A DNA stretch of 64,000 bases, taken from NCBI RefSeq assembly GCF_009363435.1, contig NZ_CP045354.1, forward strand, positions 3,128,501 through 3,192,500, given 5' to 3'. The stretch comes from Labrenzia sp. THAF82 (lineage in GTDB: Bacteria > Pseudomonadota > Alphaproteobacteria > Rhizobiales > Stappiaceae). The translations under genes and the position numbers were made by a program. Of this stretch, positions 32,388 to 40,915 are shown piece after piece. The first letter of the stretch is position 1. The number at the start of each line of letters is the position of its first letter. The notes below the pieces were generated by a model that was given only the letters and a program-made list of their open reading frames with translations, ran no database searches and was not told where the DNA came from.

Positions 32388-32416
32388 AAAGGCGCAGCCG
32401 GGAGCTGCGCCTTTTT
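32388..32416 (+). terminator. Rho-independent terminator after the 44-residue gene
   Basis: GGCGCAGC (32391-32398), CGGGA loop, GCTGCGCC, then TTTTT. Flanking A and T runs make it usable in both directions. Confidence 0.9.
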
Positions 32417-32422
32417 GTTTTT

Positions 32423-32977
32423 CTAGCCGGAAATATCCGCGCGACGCCTATCAGCTGATCCTGTCGATCCTGGGCGATTGGATGGACCGGAGACCTTTCT
32501 GAATTCCATTTGACGCACAACGATCCGACCTGCCGGCCGGCTGATCAGAAATCCAGTATAGGCGTTTTGCCGAAGTGGCAGCAGCACCATCTGGACCGAA
32601 CCGGCACCGGGCCAGGCAAGGCTGGCACCCCAACCCGGAACGTTTTGAGGCGTCTCCTTACCGAGAAGCGCCTGAATATCGACGCCATGGAGCAAATTGG
32701 TTCCGCTTGCATCCCATTCTATCGACGCAAGGCCGTCTTCGATCCGGAAAAGGTGTATCCGGGTCCCGCCGATCTTCACACTCAGGCCATCGCCTTCAGT
32801 ACCGGCAATCTCGGCTGTACCGGCATTTCGATCGACGTCGATCGTCCTGCGCACGTCGCCTTCCTGAACAAACCCGGCCGTATTGCGAACTTCAAATGTG
32901 CCAAGCGGCCAATCGCTGGCAGCAAGTGAAACCGTCAAAAGAAGATACGCCAAACCTGTGAATAATGAACGGATCAA
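32423..32977 (-). CDS. Exported protein of unknown function (184 aa)
   Basis: N-terminal signal peptide (MIRSLFTGLAYLLLTVSLAA-SDWP), then a beta-rich domain (IDVDRNAGTAEIAGTEGDGLSV; IHLFRIEDGLASIEWDASG) ending in a polar tail rich in R/S/G. I recognise no family. Probably periplasmic. Convergent with the small membrane-protein gene through the shared terminator. Confidence 0.65.
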   Translation of the reverse strand: MIRSLFTGLAYLLLTVSLAASDWPLGTFEVRNTAGFVQEGDVRRTIDVDRNAGTAEIAGTEGDGLSVKIGGTRIHLFRIEDGLASIEWDASGTNLLHGVDIQALLGKETPQNVPGWGASLAWPGAGSVQMVLLPLRQNAYTGFLISRPAGRIVVRQMEFRKVSGPSNRPGSTGSADRRRADISG

Positions 32978-33084
32978 TGAAATGCCCCAAGTTGCCCTTG
33001 GCTTAAATCTAAGTCGGGAAACTTTAGAAAGTCTTTGTTCGAATTGAGAAAATCGCTACCGTCATTATACGGAATTGTCAGTGT

Positions 33085-33969
33085 TCATTTTGACAGTGTG
33101 ACAACCAGATCTTCGATGGTGGAATGCTCGGGCTGCCATCCGGTGGTGCGACGGGCGTGACTGACGTCCACTTTCTGTGACAAGGCATAACCCGCGCTCC
33201 AGTCGGTTTCCGGATCTGTCTCTTCGGGGGCTTGTGTTGTGTCGATTTCCAACGGCGCGCCGTGTCTTGCGGAAATGTGCGATGCAAGGTGACCGACCGA
33301 GATCCCGGCAATGCAGCTGGCAATCAGGGACATTCTGAAACGGGACTGTTGCAGAACGCGCGCGTAGAAATCTGCAAGATCGTTGACTTCGACCAGTGGC
33401 CACAGCGTATCGCGCGTAGCTCTTGTTTTAAACGGTTGGCCCTTCTTCAAGGCATCGGTCATCTCTGCGATAGGTCCGAAGTTCCGGCTGCACACCAGCG
33501 CCGGATGCACCACGGCAAGGTTCATGTCTGTGCCGTGTGACAAGGTCCTGATTGTCTCGGTCATATAGCGAAAGGCAGGCAAAGGCGAAAATGGAGTTTT
33601 TTCCGTGATCACGTTCCTTGACGTCGTTTGCGGAAACAGCCAGACACCGCCGGTGTAGATCACCTTGAGTGGTTGCTGACGGTGCTGCGCGGCCTTTTTC
33701 AATGCCAACATTGATTGCCTGTCGACACGGCCCATGTCTGCAGAAAAAGTTGCGCCGGTGTGCACCACCGCGTCACAGGCGGCAGCGCGGCTCACCCAGC
33801 TTTCTGGAGAGCGCAGGTCACCGGGGTAGGCATTGGCCCCCAGAGCACGTAGTTTTTCAGCCGACGCGTCTGATCTGGCGAGGCCGACAATCCGGGCGTT
33901 CTCGTCGAGAAGTCGCTTAAGGACTGCCGAACCAATGCTGCCGGTCCCGCCTGTGAGAAACACTTCCAT
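33085..33969 (-). CDS. NAD-dependent epimerase/dehydratase family protein
   Basis: 294 residues from ATG 33969 (an in-frame ATG at 34029 would add 20 unrelated residues). MEVFLTGGTGSIGSAVLKRLL is the nucleotide-binding loop of an extended/atypical SDR; GDLRSPESW, DAVVHTGATF and VIYTGGVWLFPQT follow. The Tyr-x-x-x-Lys pair is replaced by a weaker motif (YMTETIR), as in many atypical SDRs, so activity is uncertain. Substrate unknown. Confidence 0.8.
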   Translation of the reverse strand: MEVFLTGGTGSIGSAVLKRLLDENARIVGLARSDASAEKLRALGANAYPGDLRSPESWVSRAAACDAVVHTGATFSADMGRVDRQSMLALKKAAQHRQQPLKVIYTGGVWLFPQTTSRNVITEKTPFSPLPAFRYMTETIRTLSHGTDMNLAVVHPALVCSRNFGPIAEMTDALKKGQPFKTRATRDTLWPLVEVNDLADFYARVLQQSRFRMSLIASCIAGISVGHLASHISARHGAPLEIDTTQAPEETDPETDWSAGYALSQKVDVSHARRTTGWQPEHSTIEDLVVTLSK

Positions 33970-34090
33970 ACGTCTATGAGACCCCTGTTGGGCGTCTACC
34001 GCAAGCGTTACGTCACTCTTGCTGTGCAAAATCCACCGCCGTTTCCAGAAGTCAGCTTGACGGAACCGGCAGGCCTGCTAGGTCAGGTCT

Positions 34091-34525
34091 ATGACCTTGC
34101 ATCTTGTCAAATTGTGTGTGGGAGCAGACAGCGCAGAATCTCTTCAGGCCTGGATCGACTACCGTGTCGAGCAGGCTCGCCTTGCTGGTGCGGAAGAGGT
34201 GACGACACACACAACACGCATGGTGCCGACCCGAAAGGATGAGTTGCTGGACGGCGGGTCGCTCTTCTGGGTCATCAAGGGGAAGATCCAAGCGCGCCAA
34301 CACCTGTTGGACATTCGCCCGTTTACCGATGATGCGGGTATCAAACGGTGCAATCTTGTGCTGGAACCCCGTTTGATATTGACCCAATACCGGCCCAAGC
34401 GCCCGTTTCAGGGTTGGCGGTATCTGAAGATGGATGAAGCTCCCGGTGATATCCGGCTTGCAGGCGAGGCGGTGGCGATGCCGGACGCAATGCGTCGCGA
34501 CCTGACAGAGCTTTGTCTCCTCTAA
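34091..34525 (+). CDS. DUF1489 protein
   Basis: 144 residues. MTLHLVKLCVGADSAESLQAW, HTTRMVPTRKDELLDGGSLFWVIKG and RPFQGWRYLKMDEAPGD are strongly conserved blocks of DUF1489, found throughout Alphaproteobacteria. Function unknown; the basic central motif suggests a nucleic-acid or phosphate contact. Its stop is nine bases from the convergent TetR gene. Confidence 0.92.
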   Translation: MTLHLVKLCVGADSAESLQAWIDYRVEQARLAGAEEVTTHTTRMVPTRKDELLDGGSLFWVIKGKIQARQHLLDIRPFTDDAGIKRCNLVLEPRLILTQYRPKRPFQGWRYLKMDEAPGDIRLAGEAVAMPDAMRRDLTELCLL

Positions 34526-34533
34526 CGACAGGC

Positions 34534-35154
34534 TCAATTGCGGGCGTTGTCAGCGGATTGGGCGGAAAGTGCGTTGCGCAGATGTGAGAGCAAGGCGTCC
34601 AGTTCAGGCCAGCCGCGCCCCAGCTTCGGGTTGTCCTTTTTTCGGGTCATGGCCAAATGCGCGTAGCCGTGAACGAGCGACCAGACCAGGATCTCGGTTT
34701 CTTCGATCTCAGTTCCGGCAGGCACCAAGGGTGCACACGTTTCCCGCAAGATACTGTATGCCTTGGAAGAGGCCTCACAGAAGTCCTGGTCGTTCTCATT
34801 GAATTTCTGCCCCGAGAAGATGAACAGAAACAATTCCGGATGTCCCGCTGCGTAGTCCAGGTAGCCGTGACAGATCGCAGACAGACGCTCAAAAGGCGCA
34901 GGGCCCGCCTTGTCTCTTCTTGCAAGCATGGCATCGCAAAAAAGACGATATCCTCTGGCTGCGATGGCCGTTGAAAGCCCCATCAGGTTTTTGAAGTGAT
35001 AGCCTGGCGCTGAATGCGAAACACCAGCCATTGCCGCGCATTCCCTCAAGGACAAACCATCGGGCCCTCGGTCTCTCAACAATTCGACGCCTGCATCAAC
35101 CAACTTGGTGCGAAGCGTTCCGTCCCTCGGGCGGCTTTTGGAGGCATTCGTCAT
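34534..35154 (-). CDS. TetR-family regulator
   Basis: 206 residues. LRTKLVDAGVELLRDRGPDG and LRECAAMAGVSHSAPGYHFKN form the helix-turn-helix; the C-terminal domain (HPELFLFIFSGQKF; WSLVHGYAHLAMT) is of the TetR_C_13/WHG type. Divergent from the DUF2306 gene with two palindromes in between, so likely its repressor. Confidence 0.9.
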   Translation of the reverse strand: MTNASKSRPRDGTLRTKLVDAGVELLRDRGPDGLSLRECAAMAGVSHSAPGYHFKNLMGLSTAIAARGYRLFCDAMLARRDKAGPAPFERLSAICHGYLDYAAGHPELFLFIFSGQKFNENDQDFCEASSKAYSILRETCAPLVPAGTEIEETEILVWSLVHGYAHLAMTRKKDNPKLGRGWPELDALLSHLRNALSAQSADNARN

Positions 35155-35176
35155 GAAGGCTTCATCCGTGATTGGC

Positions 35177-35215
35177 TTGACACTGTCAAGTTCGATCTTA
35201 TTTTGACAGTGTCAA
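35177..35215. promoter_or_regulatory. Twin TetR operators TTGACASTGTCAA
   Basis: TTGACACTGTCAA (35177-35189) and TTGACAGTGTCAA (35203-35215), both perfect 13-bp palindromes, 26 bases apart, 20 bases before the DUF2306 start. The second overlaps a possible -35 (TTGACA). Confidence 0.8.
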
Positions 35216-35235
35216 GTTATGAGGAGGGGAACGAC

Positions 35236-35865
35236 ATGGAACGAATTTCAAGGCTTGCGAACAGCTCCGGCTTTTGGCTGGCGACGGTATCTTCGGTCTT
35301 GGTTGCAATCGTGTCTTACCGCTTCATACCGCTGGGAGTTCAACAGGGAATGGAATTCGTTGCCCATAATCTCAGCGGTAACGCCCTGGCACTTTACGCA
35401 CATATCGGGGTCGCGCCGGTTGCACTGGCCCTGATGCCGTTTCAATTCATGTCCGTCTTGCGGTCACGCTGGCCTGCTCTGCACCGTTGGAGTGGACGGG
35501 TCTACGTGGGAGCAATCCTTGTCTCGGGCCTTGCGGGTCTTCAGCTTGCATTCCATACGACCACCGGCGCCTTTGCCACGGTTGGGTTTGCCACGCTGGC
35601 AGTCGTTTGGCTGGGTACCACGGGTGCAGCCTTCTATTTTGCGGTGAATCGTCAGATTGCTCGGCACAAACGCTGGATGCTTCGGTCCGCGGCGCTTACT
35701 TTTGCCGCCGTCACCTTAAGGGTCTATCTGGGGTCTTCGATGGCCTTAGGTGCAGACTTTGCCATTGCGTACCCCATCATAAGTTGGGCGTGCTGGGTAC
35801 CGAATGCCCTTTTGGTGGAGTTCTATCTTCGCCGGGCTCATTTCTTGAAGCATCGAACCACGTGA
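35236..35865 (+). CDS. DUF2306-like membrane protein
   Basis: 209 residues, about five to six helices. ALYAHIGVAPVALALMPFQF, HRWSGRVYVGAILVSGLAG and ARHKRWMLRSAALTFAAVTLRVYL are the DUF2306 pattern, with conserved His and Arg that may bind haem or quinone (as in cytochrome b561-like folds; uncertain). Start supported by GAGGAGGGG. Under the neighbouring TetR. Confidence 0.85.
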   Translation: MERISRLANSSGFWLATVSSVLVAIVSYRFIPLGVQQGMEFVAHNLSGNALALYAHIGVAPVALALMPFQFMSVLRSRWPALHRWSGRVYVGAILVSGLAGLQLAFHTTTGAFATVGFATLAVVWLGTTGAAFYFAVNRQIARHKRWMLRSAALTFAAVTLRVYLGSSMALGADFAIAYPIISWACWVPNALLVEFYLRRAHFLKHRTT

Positions 35866-35982
35866 ACTGCCTCTACGAATATTTTGGTCCCTGCACTCAG
35901 CTCCCGTGAGCACCTGAACTTGCCAAAGTCCCTCGAGCGTCCCAAGTTGAATGTCAGAGAAAGTCACAAGGACTAGGCAAGC

Positions 35983-36720
35983 ATGGGTAAGACCGACGAC
36001 CGCATGAAAGAAGCGCTTGTCCGGCAAAAATCAGAACTTCCGTCAGCGGATGCTGATGTCTCGGCATTCCTGGAAAAGGCGCGAAGCATCAAACCGCAGC
36101 CAGGAAGCGACGGTCGTTTGATTTTTGCGCTTGATGCGACGATGAGCCGGCAGCCGACCTGGGATCAGGCCTGTCACATTCAGGCAGAAATGTTTCAGGA
36201 AGCCGGGAGCATTGGTGGGCTGAACATCAAGCTTGTCTTTTTTCGAGGATTTGGCGAATGCCGGGCATCGCGATGGTTTAATTCCAGCGATGATTTGGCT
36301 CGTGCGATGAGCCGAATTTCATGTCAGGGCGGGCGCACGCAGATCCGCAAGGTTCTGACGGCCGCGCTTGAAGCGGCCGACAGGGAAAAGATAGCGGCGC
36401 TGGTCTATGTCGGAGACTGTATGGAAGAAGATGTCGATTTGCTGTGCGACAAGGCGGGTCAACTTGGCCTGCTCGGGGTGCCGATGTTTCTGTTTCAGGA
36501 AGGTCGTGATCCAGTAGCGGAAAAAGCTTTTCGTGAAATGGCGCGCCTGACAAAGGGGGCCTATTGCCCATTCGATGCTGGAGCAGCCCGACAATTGGCA
36601 GAGCTTTTGAAGGCGGTTGCAGTTTTTGCAAGCGGTGGTCGATCGGCGCTTCACGCGTTGGAAAAAAGGGGCGGGCAGGGTGCGCGGCTGCTTCTGCAAC
36701 AGCTTCCTCCAAAGTCGTGA
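35983..36720 (+). CDS. VWA-domain protein
   Basis: 245 residues. LIFALDATMSRQPTWDQA holds the MIDAS DxTxS, SCQGGRTQIRKVL the conserved Thr, and ALVYVGDCMEEDV the second Asp, so a metal-dependent adhesion site is complete. No signal peptide or membrane helix: a cytoplasmic VWA protein, such as those acting with AAA+ ATPases or chaperones. The DnaJ-domain protein encoded 134 bases downstream may be its partner. Confidence 0.88.
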   Translation: MGKTDDRMKEALVRQKSELPSADADVSAFLEKARSIKPQPGSDGRLIFALDATMSRQPTWDQACHIQAEMFQEAGSIGGLNIKLVFFRGFGECRASRWFNSSDDLARAMSRISCQGGRTQIRKVLTAALEAADREKIAALVYVGDCMEEDVDLLCDKAGQLGLLGVPMFLFQEGRDPVAEKAFREMARLTKGAYCPFDAGAARQLAELLKAVAVFASGGRSALHALEKRGGQGARLLLQQLPPKS

Positions 36721-36854
36721 CCCGAATCTGCAAGAGGCTACCTAAGAGCGTTCCTTCAAAAGTGCTTTGGAATGCCCCATTTTGATGGCAGGAAGTTCGT
36801 GGCAGTTTGGAGCTGCCCGATCCTTTATCTGTCAATCCAGTCCCAAGGGACCGA

Positions 36855-37562
36855 ATGTTCTACCTACTGATCGGAATTGTCCTTCTCGTCGCCGTTTTGA
36901 CGCTGGCCAGGAACTTTGTGCACGCCAACCCAGCCGCGCTTGCCAGGCAACTGCGTACATTCGCTGGGGTCTTCATGATAGCACTTGCAGGATTCTTTGC
37001 CGTTACGGGACGCTTTGCGTTTGCGCTACCAGCATTTGGGCTTGGCGTGATGTTGCTTCGACAACATGTCTTTCCGGGTCTTTCTGGTGGCTACAAACCG
37101 CAGAAGTCTTCCGGGCAAAGGTCGCGTGTGCGAACGGCAATGGTTGAAATGGAGTTGGATCACGACAGCGGAGCCATGACCGGGACGGTTTTGGCCGGCG
37201 GCTTTCAGGGCCGCGGGCTTGATGATCTCAACGAGCAGGAACTTGAAACATTCTGGCGCGAATCTGGCCAGGATGAACAAAGTCAGAAGTTAGTCGAAGC
37301 TTATCTCGACCGCCGGCTTGCCGGATGGCGTGAACACTTCCAGACGGATGGAACAGAGCGGCAGGGAAGCTCGCCGAGCGCGGGCCCCATGACAGATGAG
37401 GAGGCCTACCAGATCCTGGGGCTTACGCCCGAAGCCGGGGACGCGGAAATTCGAGCCGCGCACCGAAGGCTTATGATGCGGGTTCATCCCGACCAGGGAG
37501 GATCCGGTTTCCTCGCGGCGAAAATCAACGAGGCTAAAGACACGCTTCTCAGAAGACATTGA
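36855..37562 (+). CDS. Membrane-anchored DnaJ-domain protein
   Basis: 235 residues: two hydrophobic segments (1-20, about 33-62), a soluble linker, and a C-terminal J-domain (TDEEAYQILGLTPEAGDAEI; MMRVHPDQGGSGF) with the HPD motif needed to stimulate Hsp70. This layout (two helices, J-domain last) is a known alphaproteobacterial DnaJ-like family. ATG 36855 is chosen with AAGGGA upstream. Confidence 0.88.
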   Translation: MFYLLIGIVLLVAVLTLARNFVHANPAALARQLRTFAGVFMIALAGFFAVTGRFAFALPAFGLGVMLLRQHVFPGLSGGYKPQKSSGQRSRVRTAMVEMELDHDSGAMTGTVLAGGFQGRGLDDLNEQELETFWRESGQDEQSQKLVEAYLDRRLAGWREHFQTDGTERQGSSPSAGPMTDEEAYQILGLTPEAGDAEIRAAHRRLMMRVHPDQGGSGFLAAKINEAKDTLLRRH

Positions 37563-37579
37563 CGGCATCCGTTACGCGG

Positions 37580-39244
37580 TTACTGATAGATGGCGAAGCA
37601 AGCATATTTTGCTTTTTTCAGTGTTCTGCAGGCTCTTTTGGCTGCAGTTTTGTTGTCGAAGCCGACAAACCTTGCTCGATAGAGGGTTTGTCCGCCGGAT
37701 TCGACCGGTTCGGTATACGGTGAGCGGCCACGCAGGGCGCTACCGGTTTTGGCCTTGGCGTTCTTCAACATACGAATTGCCTGGCCTTCGGTTTCTGTCG
37801 CTGCAATCTGGACCTGCCAGCCTGGCTCGATATCCTTGCTGTCGCTGGTTGCCACAGTCACTGTATCGTCGGCTGTTTCAGGCTCGACTGGCGCAAGCGC
37901 AGCTACTTGTGTGTCCGGCTGCTGTTCGATTGCCTGTTTTGCACTGATCGTTGCGACAGGCACGGTGTCCAGCTGGATTGTTTCTACTTGAACGGACCGG
38001 GTTGCCGGAGCATTCGAAAGGGCCAGTTGCTGTTGCGACGTTCCACCTGAACGGGCTTGAGCGGCCTGAAGCAGTGCAGTTTTCGAGATGGAATTCGTGC
38101 TCAACGATCCGTCCGGGCTTTCCGGCGGAATAGGAGGCAGCGCGGTTGCAACTGCGAAGGTGCTGTCGAAACGCTGCTTCACGAGGCGCGGCGGCAACGG
38201 CACTGCTTCACCAAAACCGGGCACGGTTGCCGGCTGCGGGGCAGGGACGACACCAGCCTGTTTGGGCGCTGAAAACGCAAGCACCATCGGAGCACCGGTC
38301 GCAGGCGCAGGTTTGCTGCCGGGCTTAGAAACCGGCAACGGCGGATTTTTCAAATTCGCGGCAACGAATGTCGGTTGAACATTGCTCTTTGCGATCGCAG
38401 GCACGGTTTTTGGTCCGCGGCTGGCTTTGCGCAGATAACGGCTGATGAGATTGGTCATATGGGCGTTTCTGGACTTTCCAGACCTGCCACCCATGACAAC
38501 TGCAACAATGTGGCGTCCGTCGCGATTGACAGAAGTGACCAGATTGAAACCGGACGCGCGAATGTAGCCTGTCTTAATGCCGTCTACGCCCTTGACCCGA
38601 CCAAGCAGCTTGTTGTGATTGCCGTAGGTCCGGCCTTTGTATTTGTATGACCGGGTTTTGAAGTAGCCGTAATACTGCGGAAAGCGCTCCTGAATTGCCC
38701 GACCAAGCCGTGCCATGTCTCTTGCGGTTGTGCGCTGTTTGGAGTTTGGCAGACCGTGTGGGTTGCGGAAGGTCGTTTTGGACATGCCGAGCTGACGCGC
38801 AGTCCTGGTCATGCGTTGCGCGAACTTCTTCTCAGAACCGCCGATGTTTTCCGCCACAACTGTTGCAACATCATTGGCTGACTTGGTTACGAGCGCCAGA
38901 ATGGCATCCTTGACCCTGATCGTGCGGCCTGCCTTGACGCCTATCTTCGAAGGTGGGCGACCAGCGGCATATTTGGATACGGTCAATTTGGAATCGAGCG
39001 AAAGCCGACCTGCCTCGAGCTCTTCAAAGACCACGTAAAGGGTCATGATCTTTGTCAGCGAAGCTGGGTAGCGATAGGCATCTGCGGAAGATGCATAAAG
39101 GGTCTTGCCGGTTTTTGCGTCGACAACGATGCCGGCATATTTCGGGTTGGCCATCGCCGTAGACGGAACACTCAGCAAGAGAGCGCCTAGGACCAAAATC
39201 TTGCCTGCACGGGCAACCATTCTCGCATTGCGAAGAAAACGCAT
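37580..39244 (-). CDS. D-alanyl-D-alanine carboxypeptidase with C-terminal SPOR domain
   Basis: 554 residues: signal peptide (about 9-30, ending AMA), then a peptidase S11 domain with SLTK (nucleophile), SAND (SxN) and KTGY motifs, a long Pro/Ala/Val/Gln-rich linker (about 270-470), and a SPOR domain at the end (WQVQIAATETEGQAIRMLKN and onward) that binds denuded septal peptidoglycan. It trims pentapeptides and is probably sent to the division site. The frame is open to 39409, but those residues look non-coding, so I start at ATG 39244 (39220 also possible). Confidence 0.9.
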   Translation of the reverse strand: MRFLRNARMVARAGKILVLGALLLSVPSTAMANPKYAGIVVDAKTGKTLYASSADAYRYPASLTKIMTLYVVFEELEAGRLSLDSKLTVSKYAAGRPPSKIGVKAGRTIRVKDAILALVTKSANDVATVVAENIGGSEKKFAQRMTRTARQLGMSKTTFRNPHGLPNSKQRTTARDMARLGRAIQERFPQYYGYFKTRSYKYKGRTYGNHNKLLGRVKGVDGIKTGYIRASGFNLVTSVNRDGRHIVAVVMGGRSGKSRNAHMTNLISRYLRKASRGPKTVPAIAKSNVQPTFVAANLKNPPLPVSKPGSKPAPATGAPMVLAFSAPKQAGVVPAPQPATVPGFGEAVPLPPRLVKQRFDSTFAVATALPPIPPESPDGSLSTNSISKTALLQAAQARSGGTSQQQLALSNAPATRSVQVETIQLDTVPVATISAKQAIEQQPDTQVAALAPVEPETADDTVTVATSDSKDIEPGWQVQIAATETEGQAIRMLKNAKAKTGSALRGRSPYTEPVESGGQTLYRARFVGFDNKTAAKRACRTLKKAKYACFAIYQ

Positions 39245-39409
39245 ACCAAACACAATAACTATCCCATTCAGGGTCACGCGGCCAGTGTTTGAAGTTGCCT
39301 GGACTGGATCATGAACCCCCGTGCGATTCAATCCGGCTACCCCGTCGACTACGTGTGTATTTGATGGAAACACGGTTACGAATGTGTAAATAGTTTGCGC
39401 AAAAAACAC

Positions 39410-39831
39410 TTAAAAAAATTGATTTTGATTAGAGTTAATCAATAGTTAATCGAATGTTATTTGATTTTTATATCGTTAGTGAAGATAATTTTTGAAATTA
39501 CCAAGTAATTTTTCTTAATGAATTGTTTCTTTTTTGGGTCATGTTGTTTTATGGTGAAAATGTTGAAGGAATAACTTGAAGTGCCGCTGGGGCATTCGCT
39601 GCAGTGGATTTTCTATTTGGCTGCTATTTTGACTGTCGCGGGTACGTGCCTTTCGGTTTTATAACGTTATTAATTTCTCGTAATGGTTGTTGTTGCGATG
39701 CAAAATCACCTTGACACTTTTTGTGCAGTGCATTATGTGAAGTTTCATTAGGTAACGCGATTAGCGCGCCGGCTGCCGAATGGAGCAACCACGAGGCCAC
39801 AAAGACCGGTTCGCCGGATGAGGGCAGTTAG
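39410..39831. other. AT-rich intergenic region upstream of phasin
   Basis: About 420 bases with very low GC (39410-39740) between the carboxypeptidase and phasin genes. No gene or RNA is apparent. It carries the predicted phasin promoter near its right end. Confidence 0.5.
39711..39739 (+). promoter_or_regulatory. Predicted phasin promoter
   Basis: TTGACA (39711-39716), 17-base spacer, TATGTG (39734-39739). The spacer holds TGCAGTGCA, similar to the TGC-rich sites of the PHA regulator PhaR; that link is a guess. Confidence 0.45.
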
Positions 39832-40164
39832 ATGATGAATAACTTCGATGAGATCCAGAAGATGAGCAAAGACAACATGGACATGGCCATGGAGTCGTTC
39901 GGCACGATGAGCAAAGGCATGCAGGCAATTGCAGCCGAAGTCGCTGACTATCAGAAAAAGTCCTTCGATGAAGGTACTGCTGCAGTCGAGAAGCTCGTGT
40001 CCTCCAAATCTCTGGACAAGGCTTTTGAAGCTCAGGCTGACTACGCCAAGAGCGCTTACGAAGGCTTCGTCGGTGAAATGACCAAGCTCGGTGAAATGTT
40101 CACTGACATGTCCAAAGACGCTTACAAGCCTTACGAAGGCGTGATGAGCAAGTTGGCAAAGTAA
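39832..40164 (+). CDS. Phasin-family protein
   Basis: 110 residues, fully helical, amphipathic, without Cys or Trp. FDEIQKMSKDNMDMAMESFG, FDEGTAAVEKLVSSKSLDKA and AYEGFVGEMTKLGEMFTDMS are typical of short phasins, which coat polyhydroxyalkanoate granules. Codon use is highly biased, suggesting abundant expression. A dedicated promoter and terminator isolate it. Start at either of two adjacent ATG. Confidence 0.9.
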   Translation: MMNNFDEIQKMSKDNMDMAMESFGTMSKGMQAIAAEVADYQKKSFDEGTAAVEKLVSSKSLDKAFEAQADYAKSAYEGFVGEMTKLGEMFTDMSKDAYKPYEGVMSKLAK

Positions 40165-40202
40165 TTTCCAATTTCTGCCGCTAAAGGGCAGTGAATTGAT
40201 CG

Positions 40203-40231
40203 AAACCCGGCTTATTTGAGCCGGGTTTTTT
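40203..40231 (+). terminator. Rho-independent terminator of the phasin gene
   Basis: AAACCCGGCT-TATTTG-AGCCGGGTTT followed by T run; 10-bp perfect stem. Confidence 0.9.
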
Positions 40232-40537
40232 CGTATATGCACAGTTTTGCCCAGTCTTTTGCCGGTGTCGAACACATCGTCTTCACGGATTGGAAATGCG
40301 CTACCTCCCCATCTTTTAATCTCTTTTGAGAGACCTACATTCAGCAATACCGGCTGCACTTTATGCCGATTTGTGCAGTTCACCGGTTTGTTGATGAAAT
40401 CGACCATTGCGCAAGGACGGCTTGCGCGGCAGGATTACCGTAGAAGCAAAGCGACCGCGGACGTTTTTCGGAGCTGCGGTTTGGGTTACGGGCAGGCTTT
40501 CCAGAGTTAGCTTCTGCCCGCTAGTATGAAATGAGTG
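40232..40537. other. Intergenic region between phasin and clpS
   Basis: About 300 bases. A frame on the other strand (39748-40407) passes through the phasin gene and is a shadow. No RNA gene or promoter boxes stand out. Confidence 0.4.
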
Positions 40538-40903
40538 ATGGCCGGAGTGAATAAGGCGATAGACTGGGCAATGTCGGCAGGCTCTGATTATGACAATGAC
40601 GGTGGCGATGCCGGAACGGTCGTTGTCACCCGGACGAAAACGGTTACCAAGCGGCCAAATCTGTATCGTGTGCTGCTGCTGAATGACGACTACACGCCGA
40701 TGGAGTTTGTCATTCACGTTGTGGAGAACTTCTTCCAAAAAAACCGCGAAGAAGCGACTCGCATCATGCTTCATGTTCACCACCACGGCGTCGGAGAATG
40801 CGGGATATTTTCTTACGAAGTCGCGGAAACAAAAGTGACACAGGTGATGGATTTTGCGCGAAAGCACCAACATCCTTTGCAATGCGTCATGGAAAAAAAG
40901 TGA
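40538..40903 (+). CDS. clpS: ClpS adaptor of the ClpAP protease
   Basis: 121 residues. The core (about 35-120) is [55 protein letters not shown] and [15 protein letters not shown]. The [10 protein letters not shown] patch and HVHHHG are the N-end-rule binding pocket and ClpA contact. It delivers substrates with N-degron residues to ClpA, encoded 12 bases downstream. GTG 40535 would give one more residue. Confidence 0.95.
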   Translation: MAGVNKAIDWAMSAGSDYDNDGGDAGTVVVTRTKTVTKRPNLYRVLLLNDDYTPMEFVIHVVENFFQKNREEATRIMLHVHHHGVGECGIFSYEVAETKVTQVMDFARKHQHPLQCVMEKK

Positions 40904-40915
40904 GGACCAACGCAC

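Noticed and set aside
39748..40407. 219-codon frame opposite the phasin gene
   Set aside because: Mirror of the highly biased phasin codons; no start signal.
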